Origin: Paenibacillus sp. OV219
GTDB lineage: Bacteria > Bacillota > Bacilli > Paenibacillales > Paenibacillaceae
Length of the DNA: 64,000 nt
Assembly: GCF_900110075.1 (NCBI RefSeq)
Contig: NZ_FOCJ01000011.1
Coordinates: 1 to 64,000, forward strand
Direction: 5' to 3'
The notes beneath the pieces were generated by a model. That model did no database searches and had not been told where the DNA came from. It worked only from the letters and a program-made list of their open reading frames with translations. This document shows, in pieces, positions 35,052-44,759 of the stretch (within the stretch, counting starts at the first letter, position 1; each line of letters starts with the position of its first letter). Made by a program: the position numbers and the translations under genes.

Positions 35052-36980
35052 ATGATTCAGAGTTATAAGGTTTTCATTATGGTCCTATGCCTTTGCATAG
35101 GATTAGGTTCTGCCAGTGCTTTCGCGGCTGGGACATACACGTTAACTTATAATGGTAACGGCAATACGGGAGGCACAACACCTGCGGCATCTGATTATCC
35201 TTCTGGCATGACAGTTGGTGTACCTGACAACTTAGGTGACTTGGTGAAAAACGGTTACGTATTCAATAACTGGAACACGGCCGCGGACGGTAGCGGTGTT
35301 AGCTATGCATATCCACAAATGGTAGCAATGAATGGCAATGTCGTGCTATATGCCAATTGGATTATTGAACGCACCGTTACTTTTAACGGCAACGGAAACA
35401 CGGATGGTCAAGTACCGGCCAGCATAACCGTTAAGAACGGGGGGCAAATCAGTTTTCCTTACGTGTCTATGGGCAAGGATGGATACTACTTCGCGGGCTG
35501 GAATTCGGCAGCGGACGGTAGCGGTACAAGCTACACTGGAAAAGTATTACTGGTAGATCGCGATCTCGTGCTTTACGCAACTTGGAGACCAATTCCGACA
35601 TTTTCGCTTAATTATGATGGCAACGGCAATACGGGAGGAAGCGTCCCGAGTGGACAACAAAATGTTAATAATAATATGATCTTCCCGGTTGAAGGTAACG
35701 TGAATGGACTCGTGAAACAAGGTTACGTATTCAATGGCTGGAATACGGCTACAGACGGCAGTGGGAAGACATATATGCCGTCCTCATGGTTCGGCCAAGA
35801 TGCAACCGTTGGCTTAAACACGCTATATGCGCAATGGAAAGCGGCTTATATCGTTAGCTATGATGGCAACGGCAACACAGGGGGGAACGCACCTGAAGAC
35901 AACATTGCATACGAGGAGAACGCATCGGTAACCGTATCGAACAACGCGAAGCAATTGGTGAAAACGGGATTTACGTTCGCGGGTTGGAATACAGTAGCGG
36001 CAGGCAACGGAACGGCTTATGCGGAAGGCGCTAAATTCGTCATAGGCAAAGCGAACGTCACTTTGTACGCGCAATGGACCCAAAATTCCACTTACACCGT
36101 AACTTACAATGCGAATGCCAGTACGGCAGGCACTGTTCCGTCGGATGAAGGAAAATACGAACTGAACGCAAAGGTAACAATTAAAGGGAATACTGGTGAT
36201 TTAGCTAAAACCGGCTACGAGTTCATCGGCTGGAACACGGCGGCGGACGGAAGCGGAACGACCTATGCGGCAAGCGCTGCATTCAACATGGGAAGGGCAA
36301 ATGTGACATTGTATGCAAAGTGGTCGAAAGACCCGACGTACACTGTAAAGTATAACGGCAACGGCAGTACGGGAGGAACCGAGCCTGCTGAGAATTCCTA
36401 TGTGGAAAAAGATTTGGTAACGGTATCAGGAAACACAGGAGGTTTGGTAAAAACGGGCAATACGTTTGTAGTCTGGAACACGGCGGCAGACGGAAGTGGA
36501 ACGAGCTATGCAGCAAACGCTACGTTCGCAATTGGAAAGGCGAATGTGATGTTGTACGCGCAGTGGACGAAACCACAACCAGATGCAAAACCAGAACCAG
36601 ATGCGAAACCAGGAAGCAATACCAGCGATCAAGCAATTAAGATACTAATCGGCGGCGTCCAACAGAATTATAATGTACCGGCTGTCGTCAAGAATGGAAC
36701 GACTCTTGTTCCAATGCGAGCGATCTTCGAGTCGCTCGGAGCCAAGATCGAATGGGACAGTAAAACTATGACGGTTATAGCAACCAAGGGAAAAACGGTC
36801 ATTAAATTAACGATTGGCAAAGCGGTAGCTTATGTTAACAACAAACCGGTCAAGCTCGCCTTGCCTGCTGAGGCACCTAACGGATCAACTATGGTGCCGC
36901 TTCGCTTCGTAAGCGAAGCGCTTGGCAACAAAGTAAGCTGGGATGGAGCAAAGCAAACAATCTCTATAACAAATAGATAA
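35052..36980 (+). CDS. Surface protein with six InlB-type repeats and a stalk domain
   Basis: 642 residues. A signal peptide ends near AFAAG. Six repeats of about 75-82 residues follow, each of the form YNGNGNTGG...P, a variable strand, then GYxFxGWNTAADGSGTxY...LYAQW; this is the Listeria-Bacteroides (InlB B, Flg_new) repeat, a beta-grasp surface module. A Pro/Lys/Asp linker at about residues 515-530 leads to a C-terminal copper-amine-oxidase-N-like (stalk) domain with ILIGGVQQNY, LVPMRAIFESLGA and MVPLRFVSEALG. No LPXTG or S-layer domain, so attachment is through the stalk domain or none. ATG 35052 with AAAGGTGAG upstream. Confidence 0.9.
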   Translation: MIQSYKVFIMVLCLCIGLGSASAFAAGTYTLTYNGNGNTGGTTPAASDYPSGMTVGVPDNLGDLVKNGYVFNNWNTAADGSGVSYAYPQMVAMNGNVVLYANWIIERTVTFNGNGNTDGQVPASITVKNGGQISFPYVSMGKDGYYFAGWNSAADGSGTSYTGKVLLVDRDLVLYATWRPIPTFSLNYDGNGNTGGSVPSGQQNVNNNMIFPVEGNVNGLVKQGYVFNGWNTATDGSGKTYMPSSWFGQDATVGLNTLYAQWKAAYIVSYDGNGNTGGNAPEDNIAYEENASVTVSNNAKQLVKTGFTFAGWNTVAAGNGTAYAEGAKFVIGKANVTLYAQWTQNSTYTVTYNANASTAGTVPSDEGKYELNAKVTIKGNTGDLAKTGYEFIGWNTAADGSGTTYAASAAFNMGRANVTLYAKWSKDPTYTVKYNGNGSTGGTEPAENSYVEKDLVTVSGNTGGLVKTGNTFVVWNTAADGSGTSYAANATFAIGKANVMLYAQWTKPQPDAKPEPDAKPGSNTSDQAIKILIGGVQQNYNVPAVVKNGTTLVPMRAIFESLGAKIEWDSKTMTVIATKGKTVIKLTIGKAVAYVNNKPVKLALPAEAPNGSTMVPLRFVSEALGNKVSWDGAKQTISITNR

Positions 36981-36995
36981 TTGAGGCAAGGCATA

Positions 36996-37049
36996 TTAAC
37001 ATAGAATACATTGCCATTGTGGGTAACGACCTGCGGCGATGTATTTTTT
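36996..37049 (+). repeat. Junction hairpin unit (T-rich)
   Basis: AATACATTGC pairs with GCGATGTATT and runs into TTTTTATG. The same arrangement follows the sseA-tail copy at 37.6 kb, suggesting a trimmed copy of the same junction element. It also may terminate the repeat-protein gene. Confidence 0.6.
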
Positions 37050-37481
37050 ATGTTCAAAAAAAAAGAATTGGGCATGCTCGGCTTCATTGGATTCTTTGTT
37101 ACAATAATAGCAATAGCTTGGACGATCGGCACAGTAGAGGTATCGTTGTTTTCTTTTCCGGTCATTAACGAATTAAACCCTTCTGTAAATATAATGAACG
37201 TGGCAGAGAATGAATTCCCTTCACCAATAAAGGAGGCTTTTGTCACATCTTCTATTTTATTGGTTGTTGGCTTGTTGTGTTCATACGGTATTGCTATTTT
37301 TCGAAGTAGTAAGCACACTCGAATGCCAGGGCTATTATTTCTGCAAAGCGGTGCAGCATCCGCCTATTCTGACCCAGCATCGATTATCGGCTACATCTGT
37401 CTCCCAATAGCGGTTTGTTGGATGTGCATCAGAGTAATAATGGTTATAAATGCAAAGAAAGTTACGGATGCTTCGGAATAG
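37050..37481 (+). CDS. Small membrane protein of unknown function
   Basis: 143 residues with three likely membrane helices: MLGFIGFFVTIIAIAWTIG, ILLVVGLLCSYGIAIF and IIGYICLPIAVCWMCIRVIMV. A hydrophilic loop (NELNPSVNIMNVAENEFPS) lies outside or between the first two. I do not recognise a family. The ribosome site is poor because the start falls just after the junction hairpin, so the gene may be a fragment placed there by insertion. Confidence 0.45.
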   Translation: MFKKKELGMLGFIGFFVTIIAIAWTIGTVEVSLFSFPVINELNPSVNIMNVAENEFPSPIKEAFVTSSILLVVGLLCSYGIAIFRSSKHTRMPGLLFLQSGAASAYSDPASIIGYICLPIAVCWMCIRVIMVINAKKVTDASE

Positions 37482-37805
37482 AATGGACAGAGATTCATAA
37501 TACGAGATACTGAAGATACCGACTCTAGGATGTCCTAAAACAATCCGATAGCTGGAGTGATTGGATTAGTTATGAGGGGAATCTGATTGCAATCGGGGAC
37601 GAAGAGAGATCGAAAGACAAATAGCAGTACGTAAACTCTAAATACATCGCCATGAGGGTTGAACTCCCAGCGATGTATTTTTTATGACGATTACTCTAGG
37701 TGGATTAAGTCATAAATAAATGTGAAATATTCTAGACGACCTCCATCTTGAAAATAAAGGAAGAATGTATACAACGGTAGAATGTAATATGATTAACCCT
37801 AGTGT
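37482..37805 (+). repeat. Junction unit 2: second sseA-like 3' end and hairpin
   Basis: Bases 37550-37624 read SWSDWISYEGNLIAIGDEERSKDK-stop, a diverged version of the sseA C-terminus without its gene. A hairpin (AAATACATCGC / GCGATGTATTTTTT) ends at about 37684. The remaining ~120 bases before the regulator gene show nothing clear. Confidence 0.85.
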
Positions 37806-40367
37806 ATGGGAAAGAAATTTACAATGATTGTAAAGACCAAACTTCAAGTCCCCCATGTAAACAAATCTTTGGTATCCCGACCGAGACTGATCCGCAAGCT
37901 TAACGAGGGGTTGAAAGCCAAGCTGACGATTGTTTCGGCACAGGCGGGTTATGGCAAGACAACCGCGCTAAGCGAATGGGTAAAACAATCCAGCGTGCTT
38001 GTGGCATGGGTTTCTTTGGATCGCCAGGATAACGACTGGATTCCGTTTTGGAGTTACGTAACGGCTTCCATCCAGAAGATAATCCCAAGCTTTGGCCAAA
38101 CAATAGGGCATCTTCTTGATCTAGGACCTGCGGTGTCCGCAGAGAATATTATTAAGGAGCTCTTGAATGAGCTGAATGAGATCACCGGCGAACTGGTCAT
38201 CATTCTCGACGACTATCATATTATTGAGCTTCCCGATATTCATCATTCCTTAAGCTATCTGCTGGAACGTTTGCCTCGCCATATTCACCTCTATATCGCC
38301 AGTCGTATCGACTTACCAATGCCTACCGCCAGACTTCTGGCAAAGGGGGAATTGCTTCGCATCCTTGAGGAGGATTTGCGGTTCCAACTGGATGAGGGAT
38401 TCGTCTATTTTCGGGATACAACCGATTTATTACTCACAACTACGCAAGTGACGGAGTTGTTCCGGCAGACCGAGGGTTGGATCAGCGGGCTGCAGCTGGC
38501 TGCGATCTCTTTGAAACGCAGCAATCATATAGCGGAATCTATTCATCAATTTAGAGGCAAGCAGAACTACATCTTCGACTACTTACTTGAAGAAGTGCTC
38601 AATCAACAATCGGCGTCCATACGCGCTTTTTTATTAGATACGTCCATTTTAAGCCGAATGAACCGTTCACTGTGCCAAGCTGTAACGGGCCAACAGAACT
38701 CCCAAGAACAATTAGAAAAACTAGAGAAGTTGAATCTTTTTATCGTTCCTCTAGATGAGGAGCGCAATTGGTATCGTTATCATCATTTGCTTTCCGACTT
38801 CTTGCGGCACTTATGGTCCAGAACGGATCCGGATCAAATGATTCAAGCGCATATCCGCGCGGCGAAATGGTTGGAGCATCATGGGTTTGATGAAGAAGCG
38901 GTGGAGCAGTATTTGGAAGCGAAAGAGTTTGAGGATGTCATTCGGTTAATCGAGAAGAATCCCCCTGCCATGATGCAATCAAAGAGCGATGCGCTGATGA
39001 GATGGATTTCGAGATTGCCAGAAAGCGTATTTGCGGAGAAGCCAATGATCGAAATATTTTATATATCCGTCATGATGCTAGGAGGAAAATGGGGAACGGC
39101 TTTTCAGCGAGTGTGGAAAATCAAAGACCGGTTTGAAGCGCTTCAGGGGGAATTACCCGAAGATGATTGGAAGAAGGTTATGGGTAATATCTACTTCTAT
39201 TGTGGTATCGCCTCTTATATACAAAATGACTTAGTGAGAGCATCGGATTATTTCGAGCTTTCGGAACGATTTATGCCGGAAGGCAGTTTCTTTCAGTTAA
39301 TAGGGCAAAACCGATATCAAGAAGATAGCGCGAATTATGACCAACTTACATTAATCAAAGATCTGCCCGCGGTGGAAGTCTACCTTTTGAAGTGGATAAA
39401 AGTTTGGGAGTATAAGAATCACTATCCTTTTATCGGTTACATGTACTTGACTTATATCAATTTAATGTATGAGTGGAATCGGTTGGAGGAGGCAGGGTTT
39501 TATATCAGCCAGTCATGGGGGCGCAAAGACCTTCAGCCTCTTGCACGAATTATGATCCAATTAGGTATCGCTGCATCGCGGATTGAGCAGGCTGAAGGAA
39601 ATCCAAAACAAGCGTCGGAGTTGCTGGTGCAGGTAAAGTCCAAAATTGTTTCTCCCGATTATGATTTGTTTATCTCTAAAATCGAGGCGGAACAAGCTTA
39701 TCTAACGCTGCGTCAAGGCTCGCTCCAAAATGCGTTTGATTGGTTGCAAGGGTGTGGTCTGGCACATACGGATGAAATGTTACTGAGCGATCTGGCAGAG
39801 TATCTGGTTCTCTCCAGAGTGCTTGCGGCGAGCGAACGGATAGAAGAAGCGCTGTACCTGCTGGAACGGTTGTACCTTTTAGTAGACAAGGGAGGCCAAC
39901 TCCGCGAGCGGATCAAGGTATTAATAGTGCACTGTGTAACGCTATGGCGTTCGGGTCAAACCGAGACTGCGCTCGTTCAGTTGGTAACCACTTTACAATT
40001 GGCCGAACCTGAGGGATATATCCGCAGCTTTGTTGACGAAGGCTCTGTGATGGCGGAGATGCTTACCGCTTATTCGAAGGTGCAGCAAGACGGCGGTATG
40101 CCTTCATTAGCCTATGCAAAGCAGTTGATACAGGCTTTAAATGCCACACGGGAGGAAGTAATGGCACCAAAAGAGCTACTGACAGAGCAGGAATCAAAAA
40201 TTTTACGATTTATTGCGAATGGGTTGTTGAACAAGGAAATCGCCTATAACCTGAATATCACAGGTGAAACTGTAAAGTTTCATATTAAAAATATGTACAG
40301 AAAGCTTGGTGTTCACAATCGCGTACAAGCGCTGCAGCGAGCCAAACAATTACAGTTCCTTATGTAA
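37806..40367 (+). CDS. LuxR-family, MalT-like ATP-dependent regulator
   Basis: 853 residues, a large one-component activator of the LAL/MalT class. The N-terminus starts with the typical KTKLQVPHV..LVSRPRL, then the P-loop SAQAGYGKTT and Walker B VIILDDYH. Residues ~300-760 are helical repeats of TPR type that sense a ligand. The C-terminus (LLTEQESKILRFIANGLLNKEIA, ITGETVKFHIKNMYRKLGVHNR) is a LuxR helix-turn-helix. It directly precedes two collagen-like genes and may control them; that is inference. Start ATG 37806, ATG 37824 also possible; ribosome sites are weak. Confidence 0.92.
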   Translation: MGKKFTMIVKTKLQVPHVNKSLVSRPRLIRKLNEGLKAKLTIVSAQAGYGKTTALSEWVKQSSVLVAWVSLDRQDNDWIPFWSYVTASIQKIIPSFGQTIGHLLDLGPAVSAENIIKELLNELNEITGELVIILDDYHIIELPDIHHSLSYLLERLPRHIHLYIASRIDLPMPTARLLAKGELLRILEEDLRFQLDEGFVYFRDTTDLLLTTTQVTELFRQTEGWISGLQLAAISLKRSNHIAESIHQFRGKQNYIFDYLLEEVLNQQSASIRAFLLDTSILSRMNRSLCQAVTGQQNSQEQLEKLEKLNLFIVPLDEERNWYRYHHLLSDFLRHLWSRTDPDQMIQAHIRAAKWLEHHGFDEEAVEQYLEAKEFEDVIRLIEKNPPAMMQSKSDALMRWISRLPESVFAEKPMIEIFYISVMMLGGKWGTAFQRVWKIKDRFEALQGELPEDDWKKVMGNIYFYCGIASYIQNDLVRASDYFELSERFMPEGSFFQLIGQNRYQEDSANYDQLTLIKDLPAVEVYLLKWIKVWEYKNHYPFIGYMYLTYINLMYEWNRLEEAGFYISQSWGRKDLQPLARIMIQLGIAASRIEQAEGNPKQASELLVQVKSKIVSPDYDLFISKIEAEQAYLTLRQGSLQNAFDWLQGCGLAHTDEMLLSDLAEYLVLSRVLAASERIEEALYLLERLYLLVDKGGQLRERIKVLIVHCVTLWRSGQTETALVQLVTTLQLAEPEGYIRSFVDEGSVMAEMLTAYSKVQQDGGMPSLAYAKQLIQALNATREEVMAPKELLTEQESKILRFIANGLLNKEIAYNLNITGETVKFHIKNMYRKLGVHNRVQALQRAKQLQFLM

Positions 40368-40389
40368 CCCCCCTATTTTATCTATCGTC

Positions 40390-40415
40390 CTCCCCATTTG
40401 GGGAGTTTTTTTTTT
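40390..40415 (+). terminator. Terminator of the MalT-like gene
   Basis: CTCCCC/GGGGAG stem with an ATTT loop followed by ten T. Confidence 0.92.
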
Positions 40416-40470
40416 ACCTTGATACACTTAGAGTAGTTGATAACGGCAAAATTAAAGGATGTGATACGTT

Positions 40471-41040
40471 TTGTATGTTAGAAAAGGGACCATTCTGATT
40501 CTCATTGGCATTGTTGCGCTCTTCTTCTCAGGCTTAGGAGCGGATGCGGCAACGAGTTCGAGTGACACCAACACGATTTACGCTTGTCAGGTTAAGGAAG
40601 TCGGATTGATCCGAATTGTCGATGCAACGACTGTATGTAACAGCAAATTGGAAACGAATATTTCGTGGAATACCCTCGGACCTAAAGGGTTTAAAGGCGA
40701 TCCCGGTACCCGATCTATGGGGCCAGCCGGATCTCCGGGACCAGCTGGCGCAGCTGGTAAGAATGGTGCGATTGGACCGCAAGGACCGAAAGGTGAAGTG
40801 GGCGACAAAGGTGACCCGGGTGTGCAAGGGCCGGCAGGAGCGAACGGTACGGATGGTCAAGACGGAGCAGCTGGAGCGGACGGGCCTCAAGGGCCGAAGG
40901 GAGAAATGGGGGATGCAGGACAGCAGGGCCCTCAAGGAGTTAAGCCTCTAGAGTGGGAAGCCTTGCAATCCTCGACCGCAGACCTTGTAGCAGAAGTGAA
41001 TAACTTACTAGCTCAAATTAGTGCGATTTCAACACCATAA
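40471..41040 (+). CDS. Collagen-like protein, short paralogue
   Basis: 189 residues. A signal peptide (ILIGIVALFFSGLGADAAT) is followed by a ~45-residue cap with TIYACQV, GLIRIV and CNSKLETNISWN, then about 30 Gly-X-Y triplets (GPKGFKGDPG ... GPQGPKGEMG), and a short coiled-coil-like tail (LQSSTADLVAEVNNLLAQI). Many Y positions are Pro, Lys or Gln, as in triple-helical bacterial collagens. TTG start at 40471; AAAGGATGTGATAC upstream is almost the same as before the next gene, so both were copied with their leaders. Confidence 0.9.
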   Translation: MYVRKGTILILIGIVALFFSGLGADAATSSSDTNTIYACQVKEVGLIRIVDATTVCNSKLETNISWNTLGPKGFKGDPGTRSMGPAGSPGPAGAAGKNGAIGPQGPKGEVGDKGDPGVQGPAGANGTDGQDGAAGADGPQGPKGEMGDAGQQGPQGVKPLEWEALQSSTADLVAEVNNLLAQISAISTP

Positions 41041-41083
41041 GAATAATGGAAATGGCACGATAAAATAAGGGATGTGATAATTC

Positions 41084-42517
41084 TTGTACCTGACCAAAAA
41101 GAAAATTCTGATTCTAGCCAGCCTCTTTGTACTTATTTTCACCAGCGTTAGCGTGTATGCGGCAACAAACTCGAGCGACACCAACACGATTTATGCATGC
41201 AAAACAAATATCACCGGGTTAATTCGAATTGTCAGTGCAACGACCGTATGCAACAGCAAATTGGAAACAAAGATTACATGGAATATAGCCGGACCCAAAG
41301 GGGATAAAGGCGATCCCGGCACCTCAGGGGCAGCAGGGCTGGCAGGACCAGCCGGTCCAAGCGGAGCTCAGGGAGCTCCGGGAGCGGTTGGTCCCATGGG
41401 ATCCGCCGGATCTCCGGGACAGGATGGTGCAAACGGTAAGGATGGTGCGGTTGGTCCGCAAGGACCACAGGGGGCTACAGGCGGCAATGGTGACCCAGGC
41501 ATGCAAGGACCGGCGGGAACAAACGGTAATAACGGTCAAGACGGAGAACCGGGAGCTGCTGGACCACAAGGGTCGAAAGGAGATACTGGCGTTGCCGGAC
41601 CGCAGGGTTCTTCGGGTGTTACGCCAGAGGAGTTAGCCTCCCTGCAATCAACCAATTCCGATCTTCAAGGAAAAGTGGTTAACTTACAAGATCAAGTCAA
41701 TGCTCTAACCAATCAAACGCCTGCGCCGCGGCCTAAAGAAACAAAATATTCACCGGTTGTGAGTAACGGCGAATCAACATTTACGGTTGATGTTCCCGAT
41801 GCGGGCAACTATGATGTCACCTTAGAATATAGCTCTGATCTTTATGAGATGCACTTAGTTTGGGGGGTTATATTTCCCTTACCAATACCGACTCATACCT
41901 TAAGCATCTATGTAAACGGGGTGAAGATCAAACAGACTTCACTTGTAAATGCTGAACTGGGCCTCAAAGCTGAAACATTGGCGCTGAATGCCGGTGTCAA
42001 TACGATTATGTATCGACAGGATGCGACGGACATCGGAAGCACTATACTCATGCACCCAGACGACATAAGCACCACACCAAAAAGCATTACGGTTGCTGCA
42101 CCCTCCCCGCCGATCGGCTTATGGAGTTATAAGGTTACTACGAGTTTGCCATCAAAACCATTGAATTGTACTAAGGCCACTTGTTTTAATCAAGGTTCAA
42201 ATCCTCACTTCAATTTCCGAGTAGGTATTTCATTGCTCGATGGGAACGGGAATCAATTGGCTCCAACCTTAAGTCAACGCTCTCATATGAAATTAATTTT
42301 TATTGCTAATGCAAACGCAGGTATTATCATTACTCCTACCCAGATTGATCTTATACCTACAGAGATGATGTCGCCTTTAAGTACTAATGAACCTTATTTA
42401 TATAGTTGGACTGGATCTACTATCATTTTCAGTGCTCCTCAGCCGTATGGATTTCTTCGCATCGTTTCAGATTTTGGAATAACTTATAATATTCCGGATA
42501 TCCCACTCGGAGTGTAA
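41084..42517 (+). CDS. Collagen-like protein, long paralogue with C-terminal beta domains
   Basis: 477 residues. The first ~65 residues match the upstream gene (signal peptide, TIYAC, GLIRIV, CNSKLETKITWN). Some 40 Gly-X-Y triplets follow to about residue 185, then a short coiled coil (LASLQSTNSDLQGKVVNLQDQV) that could trimerise the collagen part, and from residue ~215 a beta-rich region of unknown class (YDVTLEYSS, LSIYVNGVKI), reminiscent of carbohydrate-binding modules. Hence an exported stalk with a C-terminal head. TTG start 41084. Confidence 0.9.
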   Translation: MYLTKKKILILASLFVLIFTSVSVYAATNSSDTNTIYACKTNITGLIRIVSATTVCNSKLETKITWNIAGPKGDKGDPGTSGAAGLAGPAGPSGAQGAPGAVGPMGSAGSPGQDGANGKDGAVGPQGPQGATGGNGDPGMQGPAGTNGNNGQDGEPGAAGPQGSKGDTGVAGPQGSSGVTPEELASLQSTNSDLQGKVVNLQDQVNALTNQTPAPRPKETKYSPVVSNGESTFTVDVPDAGNYDVTLEYSSDLYEMHLVWGVIFPLPIPTHTLSIYVNGVKIKQTSLVNAELGLKAETLALNAGVNTIMYRQDATDIGSTILMHPDDISTTPKSITVAAPSPPIGLWSYKVTTSLPSKPLNCTKATCFNQGSNPHFNFRVGISLLDGNGNQLAPTLSQRSHMKLIFIANANAGIIITPTQIDLIPTEMMSPLSTNEPYLYSWTGSTIIFSAPQPYGFLRIVSDFGITYNIPDIPLGV

Positions 42518-42525
42518 TAAAAGTT

Positions 42526-42968
42526 GAAGAGAATCAACGGGGAGTCAACAAGCAACTCTTGAAATATCGCTCCGAATGCCGAAGAAATCAGGGAACATGC
42601 AAGGCGTGGAGGCTTTCCTACTGATCAAATTTAAGAGATTCAGAAAACGACGACCCAACCTCGGCAGAAGAATAAGCATGGATATCCTATCCTAACCTAA
42701 GCTGACAGTTGGAGTGATTGGATTAGTTTTGAGGGGAATCCGATTGCGACGGGGGACGAAGAAGCGTTGAAAGGCCAATAGCAGTACGTAAATTGCTGAT
42801 ACAGAGCATGGTGAGAGAAATGCCGATGCTCTGTATTTTTTATGTACTGAAGTCAACACCGAGTCAACAAGCCTCTCCTGAAAGTGCTTACAGAGTGGTT
42901 CAAACCAATCGCGCTTTCGGTTGAATCCATAATGCTCTGTACAGACAAACAAAGGGCCGGTCGGCCCA
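42526..42968 (+). repeat. Junction unit 3: third sseA-like 3' end, hairpin and GAGTCAAC sites
   Basis: GAATCAAC and GAGTCAAC stand at 42531-42538 and 42542-42549. Bases 42707-42781 read SWSDWISFEGNPIATGDEEALKGQ-stop, another sseA-like C-terminus. A hairpin (ATACAGAGCAT / ATGCTCTGTATTTTTT) lies at about 42800-42842, then AAGTCAAC (42850) and GAGTCAAC (42861), both followed by AAGC..CTC.TGAAA as at 42542. ACAAACAAAGGGCCGGT near 42946-42962 repeats the motif of junction 1. Confidence 0.85.
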
Positions 42969-43068
42969 CCACTTTCGTCAAAAATGGTAATAAATGTAAT
43001 GACTAACAGTTCTAAAAATGATACTATTGATACATATCGTATCTAAATGGATGGAAAGGAAGTGGCAA

Positions 43069-44712
43069 ATGAAGAAGATTATAGCTGTGGCACTCATCAT
43101 GTTGTTATTATCTCTATCTTTTGCATCATTTGCGGGAGCATCTCCCACAACCTCAACATGGAAGGTGTACATTGATGGTACAGAGCTTAAGTTCGCATAT
43201 GCTCCTATCATCGAGAACAATGTTACATTGGTTCCAATGAGAACTATTTTTGAAGCCATGGGTGCAGATGTGGTATTTGACCCAATGACTAAGTCCATCA
43301 CAGCATCTAAATTTCCCAATCAAGTTCAGCTTATTCTAGGTCAAGACGTAGCTTTTAAAGACACCATTCCAATTAAATTAAGTGCTAGACCAAAGTCAAT
43401 AGCTGGAGTCACATATGTACCTCTTCGGTTTATCGGTCAGTCCTTTAACTACACAATAGAAACACAAGGACACACAATTTTCCTCATGTCGCCTCCTACA
43501 AACACTCCTGTTGTTGACGCATCGGTTAGTTCACATGATCCTACAACAAATTCTACACCATCGACACCTACGACCACTCCAACTATTCCATCAAGTACAG
43601 ATCTCACTGTAGAGCAAATAGGTACATACGCTGATCGTGTAGTCTACCTTGAAACCGTAGGGCATGATGGTAAGCCACTAGCCAGCGGCAGCGGCATTAT
43701 TGTCGGTTCAGAAGGCGAAATACTCACTAATGCCCATGTAGTAGAAGACGCATCAAGTGTTAAGGTGGTTCTCTCTAATGGTCAAAGCTCACTTACAACA
43801 ACATATATAACATATGATAAGAGTCGCGATCTTGTGCTACTCAAGTTTTATGCTCTACACAATTTGCCGACAGTAAAAATTGGTGATTCTTCCAAGCTCA
43901 ATCTTGGTCAATCTGTAGTTGCTATTGGGTCTCCACTCGGATTTAAAAATACACTGACCTCCGGAGTTGTAAGTCAGCCATCTAGGACTGTTGACGGTCA
44001 GAATTTCATACAGATCTCTACACCAATAGATCATGGCAGTAGCGGTGGAGCACTATTCAATATGCAAGGTGAGCTTGTAGGTGTGACCTCAGCGTTAGTT
44101 GAGAGTTCTGCAGATATTAACCTTGCCATTCCATCAAATGACGTGAAGAACTTCTTGTTACGCGGAAAAACCGCAGCCGACCTTAATGCCCTTTCCCCAC
44201 CACCATCAACTACGCAACCTAATACAAATAATAATACAGTGACTGCACCATCTACCATGACAGCTAGTCAATTGCAATCATATTTAAATCAAAACTATCC
44301 TACCTTAACTTATCAAGGTTTACATCTGGACTTTAATTGGTTTGTTATTATTAACCCAGATGATGGTTCGTTCCTTATCGGTGGCACGATGTATGACGCA
44401 CAGCAATTCCTAGATTGGTCAAAATACCAAGATCAGAATAATATGACGTGGCCGAGCATGATTGCTTACTTAACACGAGAGCTTAAGAATAATTTAGGCA
44501 TAGACAATGCCTATTTTGGCCTCTATCTCAATCTTTATTTTACGAATCAGCCAACCGCTTTTCCTGCTGAATCCTATAAGAGAGAGGGTAGCGGATGGAG
44601 ACTTAGCTATAACTTTGTTTATGGAAAAGTTTTCTATGATAGGGGCATATTTGTGTACAGCCTACGACCATACGATCGTAATTCGAATCAGAGCGTACCG
44701 TGGAATGGCTAA
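43069..44712 (+). CDS. HtrA-like serine protease with N-terminal stalk domain
   Basis: 547 residues, exported. Signal peptide (IIAVALIMLLLSLSFASFAGA), then a copper-amine-oxidase-N-like domain at residues ~28-135 (VTLVPMRTIFEAMGADV, TYVPLRFIGQSF), a Thr/Pro linker, and a trypsin-like protease domain with the triad His in LTNAHVV, Asp in SRDLVLLK and Ser in GSSGGALFN. No PDZ domain follows; instead ~170 residues of unknown fold. Normal HtrA proteins use a membrane helix where this has a stalk domain. Base composition is more AT-rich than in flanking genes. ATG 43069 with GGAAAGGAAG upstream. Confidence 0.88.
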   Translation: MKKIIAVALIMLLLSLSFASFAGASPTTSTWKVYIDGTELKFAYAPIIENNVTLVPMRTIFEAMGADVVFDPMTKSITASKFPNQVQLILGQDVAFKDTIPIKLSARPKSIAGVTYVPLRFIGQSFNYTIETQGHTIFLMSPPTNTPVVDASVSSHDPTTNSTPSTPTTTPTIPSSTDLTVEQIGTYADRVVYLETVGHDGKPLASGSGIIVGSEGEILTNAHVVEDASSVKVVLSNGQSSLTTTYITYDKSRDLVLLKFYALHNLPTVKIGDSSKLNLGQSVVAIGSPLGFKNTLTSGVVSQPSRTVDGQNFIQISTPIDHGSSGGALFNMQGELVGVTSALVESSADINLAIPSNDVKNFLLRGKTAADLNALSPPPSTTQPNTNNNTVTAPSTMTASQLQSYLNQNYPTLTYQGLHLDFNWFVIINPDDGSFLIGGTMYDAQQFLDWSKYQDQNNMTWPSMIAYLTRELKNNLGIDNAYFGLYLNLYFTNQPTAFPAESYKREGSGWRLSYNFVYGKVFYDRGIFVYSLRPYDRNSNQSVPWNG

Positions 44713-44727
44713 AATAAAGTTATACAA

Positions 44728-44756
44728 AAAGGGGGACACCAATTGGTGTCCCCTTT
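44728..44756 (+). terminator. Strong hairpin after the HtrA-like gene
   Basis: AAAGGGGGACACC / GGTGTCCCCTTT around AATT. The following GCTTTATT is only moderately T-rich. Confidence 0.7.
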
Positions 44757-44759
44757 GCT

